Assembly (NCBI GenBank): GCA_023251875.1
Contig: JAHEXY010000003.1
Span: forward strand, 372,001-436,000
Origin: Bacteroidota bacterium
Lineage (GTDB): Bacteria; Bacteroidota; Bacteroidia; JAHEXY01
DNA length: 64,000 bases
Direction: 5' to 3'
Shown here: in pieces, positions 59,112 to 64,000 of the stretch
How positions within the stretch are numbered: the first letter of the stretch is position 1
Layout: each line of letters begins with the position of its first letter
Translations under genes and position numbers: made by a program
Notes under the pieces: generated by a model
Told to the model about the DNA's origin: nothing
The model's input: the letters and a program-made list of their open reading frames with translations, nothing else
Database searches by the model: none

Positions 59112-60380
59112 ATGCAATCAATAGTAAGGTTAAGCCCATCTATAAATAACGATTCTTCAAATAACAGCAGATTTGTTTTTATATTATTTTGCATAGTTAT
59201 CATTTTCCAAATAACCGCACTTAAATATATTTGGTCTTTAGAAAACGTTTCAAGAATAGTAAATCTTTTTGCTTTAATAACATTAGTTCCATACGCTTTT
59301 ATTGCAGTTGGAACAGAATATCACCCTAAAAAAATATGGTATTATTATTTAGCACCCGGCATATTTATTTTTTGCGGAATGTTTCTAAATATAAGCTTAG
59401 GTGTTATTTCAAATTCTAAATTAATTAGCATATATGGATTAACCTTGCCTTGGGTTATTTATTTAATTATACCGGGAATAATAAAAAAGAAAGAAATCGA
59501 TACCCAAATATTATGGAAATTTTATTATTATTTTATGCTTTGCTCTAATATTTTTGGAATATTAGATTATATTCTAATGTATTATGGAGTTTCAAATTTA
59601 CGTGTATTAAATACCCCATTTGGGGTGTTTTTGGGTGGTTCTTTTTCATTACTATATATGCTGGAAGATGGAGCAGCACACTATCGTTATTACTCCTGTT
59701 TTATGGAACCGGGTACTCTTGCTATGTTTTTATTACCCGCAATTTCTTATGCCTTTTTCCATAAAAAATATTTTGGTCTTTTAGTATTTCTAATCGCGTT
59801 TTTTTTAACAGATTCATTAGGTGGAATAATTAGTCTATTAATTCTCATTATCATAATTTTGTTTTTGGTATTAAATCAATATAAAAAATATTTACTATTT
59901 GGAATGTCAAGCCTCTTTGTAATTACCTTAATTTTGTGGTTTAATTATGGCGGTATCCTTTTAGATCGATATGATAATAAAAATAATTCAGCAACTGTTA
60001 GAGAAAATAATTTAACAAACACCATTGCTAATTTACCATTGCTCTTAATAAACAATCCTCTTGGGATTAAATTAGTTGAAAGCACCGAATCTTTTGAAAA
60101 AAACAAAGCATATATTGGCTCTAACTTTTCACCTGTCAATTATCTTCAATATGGAGGCATACTTTCTTTTGTAGGATATGTTATCTGTTTAGTTGTTTCC
60201 TTATCAGTTTCATTAATGTCGATCTTAAGAAATAATTTATTACTTGAGCAAAAAGTAGTGTTTTCTTCTATAATTGTTTTATTTCCTTTTATTTTTCAAA
60301 GAACAACTGTTTGGGAAAGTGCATTATTCGCCTTCCTATTTGCTCCTACCATCATTAAAGCAATTCATCTAGCAAAATAG
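59112..60380 (+). CDS. Wzy-like O-antigen/capsule polymerase
   Basis: A 422-residue integral membrane protein with about eleven helices and a long periplasmic loop in the middle of the C-half (NKNNSATVRENNLTNTIANL), the layout of Wzy polymerases and O-antigen ligases. It should polymerise the flipped repeat units. HYRYYSCFMEPGTLAMFLLP and FFLTDSLGGIISLL resemble Wzy family segments. With the Wzx-like and Wzz-like proteins it completes a Wzx/Wzy pathway. The 163-bp gap that follows contains only a weak CTGAC/GTCAG hairpin. Confidence 0.83.
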   Translation: MQSIVRLSPSINNDSSNNSRFVFILFCIVIIFQITALKYIWSLENVSRIVNLFALITLVPYAFIAVGTEYHPKKIWYYYLAPGIFIFCGMFLNISLGVISNSKLISIYGLTLPWVIYLIIPGIIKKKEIDTQILWKFYYYFMLCSNIFGILDYILMYYGVSNLRVLNTPFGVFLGGSFSLLYMLEDGAAHYRYYSCFMEPGTLAMFLLPAISYAFFHKKYFGLLVFLIAFFLTDSLGGIISLLILIIIILFLVLNQYKKYLLFGMSSLFVITLILWFNYGGILLDRYDNKNNSATVRENNLTNTIANLPLLLINNPLGIKLVESTESFEKNKAYIGSNFSPVNYLQYGGILSFVGYVICLVVSLSVSLMSILRNNLLLEQKVVFSSIIVLFPFIFQRTTVWESALFAFLFAPTIIKAIHLAK

Positions 60381-60543
60381 TTCTAATAAAACAGTATAAC
60401 AAATTATATAGTTGCGCTGGTATTTACAGATTCAAATTAAAAAACGAAAATAAATGAGTTGTTTGAAGTGGTATAATTATTAATTTTACTGACTTATGAT
60501 CGTCAGAATAAATGTATAAAATTATAGTTTAAATAATAATAGA

Positions 60544-60939
60544 ATGAAAATTGGTGATGCTGCTCAAACAATAAAATGCTATAAAAAAGAATTAGTTATA
60601 GGATTTTCTCAATTAACAGGGGATATAAACCCTATACATATTGATTCTGAATATGCCGCAAAAACAATTTTTAAAAAACCAATCGTCCATGGTATGCTGG
60701 TTGCTAGTCAGATTTCTGAATTACTTGCCAATAATTTTCCGGGACCAGGTACTATTTATTTAAGTCAAAGTTTAAATTTTATTAAACCGGTTTATTATGA
60801 TGACGAAATTAAATGTGTTGTTGAAGTAATGGAAATAGAAAATGAAAAAGGAAATATTAAACTCAAAACACAATGTTACAATCAAGAAAATAAGATTGTG
60901 ATTGACGGAGTTGCTATAGTTAAATTATTAAAAAAATAA
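60544..60939 (+). CDS. MaoC-like hot-dog dehydratase/enoyl-CoA hydratase
   Basis: A 131-residue single hot-dog domain. The hydratase 2 motif is FSQLTGDINPIHIDSEYA, with Asp and His as the catalytic pair; KPIVHGMLVASQIS is the other typical stretch. (R)-specific enoyl-CoA hydratases of this type act on acyl-CoA or acyl-ACP. Within a glycan cluster it may supply a 3-hydroxyacyl group, such as the 3-hydroxybutyryl groups found on some amino sugars and nonulosonic acids. That is inference from position next to the AAC(3)-like transferase. Confidence 0.85.
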   Translation: MKIGDAAQTIKCYKKELVIGFSQLTGDINPIHIDSEYAAKTIFKKPIVHGMLVASQISELLANNFPGPGTIYLSQSLNFIKPVYYDDEIKCVVEVMEIENEKGNIKLKTQCYNQENKIVIDGVAIVKLLKK

Positions 60940-61031
60940 GGCTTTCTACATTTTTAGAACAATAAAATGAAAATAAATTAACCACATTATGGTAATAAAA
61001 TTTAACCCTTTCAAAAAGCAATATTGATTAA

Positions 61032-62003
61032 ATGGCTAATAATACTATTTTAAGGAAAATCATGTCATTTTCACCATATATAGAGGTGATGATAAGAAAT
61101 ATTTATTGGAAAAATTACAATATATTTTCAAAATATAAACAAAAAAAAGAAACTAAAAAAACCCTTGAAATAAATAAAAATATATTTCCTAAGATTATTG
61201 AAAAATTAATTTCTTTAGGTATAAAAAAGGGATCTCTTATTGTAGTTCATTCAGCATATGGGCCATTAAAAATTACAGGCCTTAAACCCAATGAAATTAT
61301 TGATGAATTATTAAACTTAATAGGTGAGAATGGAACTCTTGCAATGCCGGGTATACCCTATTTTGAAAATGAATTGATCGGAACAGAATACTCTGCAGGA
61401 AATGTAGATAATATTATTTTTGAGTATGATGTTCAAAAAACTCCCATAATCACAGGAGTTTTACCTAAAGTTTTATTTGAAAAGAAAAATGCAATTAGAA
61501 GTAAATTTCCGATAAATTCGATGGTAGCCTTTGGGCCATTAGCAAAAGAAATGATGAAGAATAATTTTAATGCACAAGACCCTCTTCCTTGTGGAATTGG
61601 TTCTACCTGGGATTTTTGCGAAAAAAACAATGCAATTATAATTGGCTTAGGAACAGATCTAACACATAGTTTAACAATGATTCATGTTGCGGAGGATAGG
61701 TTAGATAAAAAATGGCCGGTTAAAAATTGGTATCGACTTAAAAAATTTAGAATAAAAGATGGTGATTATTGTGAAGAAAAGATACTGAGAGAAAGGCACC
61801 CGAAATGGGGTACTTTACATTATGCCGAAAGAACACTTTGTAAAGATTTAATAGATACAGGAATTTTAAAAACCACCGAAGTAGAAGGAGTTCTACTTGA
61901 AGTAATTAAATCGAACGAATTGTTAAACTTTCTGAATAAAAAAAATGAGCATGGATACCCATATTATGGAGTTAAAAAATATTTATCCGACAAAAATAAT
62001 TAG
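61032..62003 (+). CDS. AAC(3)-family N-acyltransferase
   Basis: A 323-residue protein of the Antibiotic_NAT (AAC(3)/FrbF-like) family. SLIVVHSAYGPLKITGLKPN, GTLAMPGIPYF, NSMVAFGPLAKEMM and LPCGIGSTWDF are its conserved parts; AEDRLDKKWPVKNWYRL and the His in LTHSLTMIHVAED lie in the active-site region. In polysaccharide clusters such proteins acylate amino sugars, not antibiotics, so a resistance role should not be assumed. A basic ~50-residue N-terminal extension precedes the domain. Its end overlaps the next frame. Confidence 0.83.
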   Translation: MANNTILRKIMSFSPYIEVMIRNIYWKNYNIFSKYKQKKETKKTLEINKNIFPKIIEKLISLGIKKGSLIVVHSAYGPLKITGLKPNEIIDELLNLIGENGTLAMPGIPYFENELIGTEYSAGNVDNIIFEYDVQKTPIITGVLPKVLFEKKNAIRSKFPINSMVAFGPLAKEMMKNNFNAQDPLPCGIGSTWDFCEKNNAIIIGLGTDLTHSLTMIHVAEDRLDKKWPVKNWYRLKKFRIKDGDYCEEKILRERHPKWGTLHYAERTLCKDLIDTGILKTTEVEGVLLEVIKSNELLNFLNKKNEHGYPYYGVKKYLSDKNN

Positions 62004-63072
62004 AAACTGTAAGCCTATTTGTTTTCATGAAAATAAATTAGTTGTAAACAAATACGACTCCTTATTTTTTTTGGAAAATGATAAATTATCAAATAAACCA
62101 ATTTGTAATTTACCTAACACGTGGAGTAAAAAAATTCTAAACTTAAATAGTCTAGCCTATAGAGTTCTTAGGTCAGGAGTAAATTTTGGTATTTCATTTG
62201 ATGAATTTATTTATGTAATACATACTAAAAAATTATACCAAATTAATCCAAAATCAGGAATAATAAAACTTGAAATTAATTTTAAAAATGGAAATGGACC
62301 TCTATCAATTGCTAAAATAATTTCTATTGATGGATTCTATGACGGATTGTATTTTGGAGATTACTTTTCAAATCTTAATAAGGATGTAATAAATATTTAT
62401 AGAAGAACTACCTCTTCAAATATGTGGGAAGTAATATATACTTTCAAAAAAGGAGAAATTAATCACATTCATTCACTAATCCCGGATGAAAAAAATAAGT
62501 GTGTGTGGATTTTAGCCGGTGATTTTGATAATTCTGCCGGCATTTGGAAAGCTACAGACAACTTTAATAATGTTGAACCTATACTTTGTGGAAACCAACA
62601 ATACAGAGCATGTGTAGCATTCCCTTTAAATGGAGGATTATTATATGCAACCGATTCACAACTAGAAACCAATTATATTAGATTTTTAAAAAAAACAGAA
62701 GATGTTTGGAAGAGCGAAATAATTTCAGAAATTAATGGATCTTGTATATATGGCTGTATGTTAAAAGACAATTTTGTTTTCTCAACAACAACTGAACCTT
62801 ATGGCTTAAAGGACTCATTTATACAAAATTTATTTGATCGTAAGAGAGGAAAAGGAATAATTAAGAATGAATCTCATATTATTATTGGAAACATTGAAAA
62901 TGGATTTAATATCATATTTAAAAATAAAAAAGATATTTTTCCATATAACCTTTTTCGCTTTGGCACTATAATATTTCCTAATGGTAAAAATGAAACTAAC
63001 ACATTGTATTCATATAGCATTGCAAACAAAATAAACGATCTAGATTTAGAAATAAGGTGTGTTGACATTTAA
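61966..63072 (+). CDS. Unrecognised cluster protein, possible beta-propeller
   Basis: A ~368-residue protein that I do not recognise. Repeating units around NHIHSLIPDEKNKCVWILAG, GIWKATDNFNNVEPILCG, ACVAFPLNGGLLYATDSQ and GCMLKDNFVFSTTTEP suggest a blade-like beta-propeller with aromatic-Asp turns, as in BNR/sialidase-like folds, but no complete Asp box or catalytic residues are evident. There is no signal peptide. ATG 61966 (MELKNIYPTK) overlaps the upstream gene by 38 bp; ATG 61945 is also possible. Proteins of this look accompany glycan clusters and might bind or check sugar chains. Confidence 0.65.
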   Translation: MELKNIYPTKIIRNCKPICFHENKLVVNKYDSLFFLENDKLSNKPICNLPNTWSKKILNLNSLAYRVLRSGVNFGISFDEFIYVIHTKKLYQINPKSGIIKLEINFKNGNGPLSIAKIISIDGFYDGLYFGDYFSNLNKDVINIYRRTTSSNMWEVIYTFKKGEINHIHSLIPDEKNKCVWILAGDFDNSAGIWKATDNFNNVEPILCGNQQYRACVAFPLNGGLLYATDSQLETNYIRFLKKTEDVWKSEIISEINGSCIYGCMLKDNFVFSTTTEPYGLKDSFIQNLFDRKRGKGIIKNESHIIIGNIENGFNIIFKNKKDIFPYNLFRFGTIIFPNGKNETNTLYSYSIANKINDLDLEIRCVDI

Positions 63073-63165
63073 AAATTTCAGGAAACAATCACTTCAAAAT
63101 ATAAAATGGGCAATGCATAAGAAAAAAAATATTCATTTATTTACACTCTACTCTACATCAATAAC

Positions 63166-63870
63166 ATGAGCAAAAGAGCCATTATTTTAGCTGGAGGGAA
63201 AGGAACCAGATTAAAGCCATATACAATCTCATTGCCAAAATCTTTGGTTCCTATTGGAGAAACTCCCATTTTAGAAATTATTATTCAACAATTAAGAAAA
63301 TCCGGTTTTGATCATATAACAATAACTGTCAACCACTTTGCTGAAATGATACAAGCATTTTTTGGTGATGGGAAAAAATGGGATATCAAAATTGACTATT
63401 CATTGGAAGAAAAGCCATTAAGTACCATGGGGCCTTTATCTTTAATTAATGATTTACCCGATAACTTTTTAATAATGAATGGAGATATACTTACTAATTT
63501 AGATTTTAATGTATTTTATAATAATCACATAAAGAGAGGGAGCAATTTTACAATAGGATCATATAAAAGATTTGATAAAGTTGAATACGGTGTTCTGCAT
63601 AAAAATGAGAAATCGGAATTAATAAAATTTGAAGAAAAACCAACAAATGAGTACTTAGTTAGTATGGGTATTTATATGATGAATAAAAACAATCTCAAAT
63701 ACATTCCCAAAAATACTTTTTTCGGTTTTGATCATTTAATGAATACTTTAATTGAAAATAATATTCTACCATCAATTTATGAATTTGATGGATATTGGTT
63801 GGATATTGGCCGACCGGATGATTACGAGAAAGCAATTAATGACAATAATAAAAATCCTTTTTTCGAATGA
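63166..63870 (+). CDS. Sugar-phosphate nucleotidyltransferase (GlmU/HddC-like N-terminal type)
   Basis: A 234-residue nucleotidyltransferase beginning AIILAGGKGTRLKPYTISLP with KSLVPIGETPILEI, then FLIMNGDILTNLDFNVF carrying the metal-binding Asp. YWLDIGRPDDYEKAI is the typical end. It makes an NDP-sugar; the short form without a C-terminal beta-helix is common for D-glycero-D-manno-heptose and mannose-type nucleotidyltransferases, but the sugar cannot be fixed. Its TGA overlaps the ATG of the next SDR gene (ATGA), suggesting that both act on the same sugar nucleotide. Confidence 0.88.
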   Translation: MSKRAIILAGGKGTRLKPYTISLPKSLVPIGETPILEIIIQQLRKSGFDHITITVNHFAEMIQAFFGDGKKWDIKIDYSLEEKPLSTMGPLSLINDLPDNFLIMNGDILTNLDFNVFYNNHIKRGSNFTIGSYKRFDKVEYGVLHKNEKSELIKFEEKPTNEYLVSMGIYMMNKNNLKYIPKNTFFGFDHLMNTLIENNILPSIYEFDGYWLDIGRPDDYEKAINDNNKNPFFE

Positions 63871-64000
63871 AAAAAATATTGATAACCGGTAGCTCTGGGT
63901 TTATTGGAAAATCACTAGTTAATTTTCTAAACTCAAAATTCTATCATATTATTGAAACGGGTAATAGTAAAATTATCGATTTATGTAAATGGAACGAAGT
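63867..64000 (+). CDS. NAD-dependent epimerase/dehydratase (3' partial)
   Basis: The first 44 codons are visible before the window ends. The start KILITGSSGFIGKSLVNFLN is the Rossmann motif GxxGFIG of extended SDR sugar epimerases, dehydratases and reductases. The ATG overlaps the stop of the nucleotidyltransferase gene by 4 bp. It shows that the polysaccharide cluster continues beyond the window. The exact reaction cannot be told from this fragment. Confidence 0.8.
   Translation, partial: MKKILITGSSGFIGKSLVNFLNSKFYHIIETGNSKIIDLCKWNE

Noticed and set aside
61032-62003. Aminoglycoside resistance gene
   Set aside because: The AAC(3)-like fold is shared by acyltransferases of glycan clusters, and the setting is a polysaccharide locus.

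Overview
The window comes from an AT-rich member of the Bacteroidota. The signs are a T9SS-type exported protein at the left end, promoters with the phylum's -7 box (TAnnTTTG) instead of a TATAAT box, almost no Shine-Dalgarno sequences, a DUF4290 protein, a UpxY/NusG-like antiterminator heading a polysaccharide locus, and a MurA with Asp in place of the catalytic Cys. I cannot name a genus.

Layout. 1-4112: the 3' part of a repeat-built surface protein (606-bp units). 4157-11340: uvrA, convergent with a three-gene minus-strand operon (membrane protein, AddA-like helicase/nuclease, PabA/TrpG amidotransferase). 11623-19266: respiratory complex I genes nuoA-B-C-D-E in the usual order, but interrupted twice. 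One insertion is a decayed AbiE-like pair, an SseB-like protein and a RelBE-like module. The other is a VapBC-like pair and a CPBP protease. The gaps hold low-complexity repeats and REP-like hairpins. No nuoF-N follows. 19419-25760: housekeeping and envelope genes (S9 peptidase, DUF4290 protein, murA, TlpA-like thioredoxin, SGNH hydrolase). 25914-29833: a tightly overlapping operon of an S1P-lyase-like PLP enzyme, a paralogue that has lost the PLP lysine, and an MFS_2 (MelB/MFSD2-type) transporter. 30055-31843: tRNA-Leu, an outer-membrane barrel protein and a broken exported-protein remnant.

31943-64000 (open at the right edge): a Wzx/Wzy-type surface polysaccharide cluster. It begins with export (SLBB/Wza-like), chain length (Wzz-like) and antitermination (UpxY-like) genes. 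A nonulosonic acid block follows: PseB, PseC, aldo/keto reductase, SpsF-type cytidylyltransferase, HemL-like aminotransferase, a double GNAT protein, PseI, methyltransferase and PIG-L deacetylase. Then come a GT-B-like transferase, a HipBA module bracketed by direct repeats, a flippase and a GT2. Next is a CDP-dideoxyhexose block (RfbH, a short E3 reductase, a synthase-like SDR, RfbF, RfbG, a 3,5-epimerase-like cupin, a second SDR). The end carries a GT2, an acetyltransferase, a Wzy-like polymerase, a MaoC hydratase, an AAC(3)-like acetyltransferase, an unknown protein, a sugar nucleotidyltransferase and the start of another SDR.

The candidates I rate highest for something undescribed are the S1P-lyase/pseudoenzyme/MFS_2 operon, a ~90-bp dispersed element whose copies end at an ATG (twice the start of a gene), the repeat-bracketed HipBA insertion, and two arrays of 3-nt-loop hairpins enclosed by inverted repeats.
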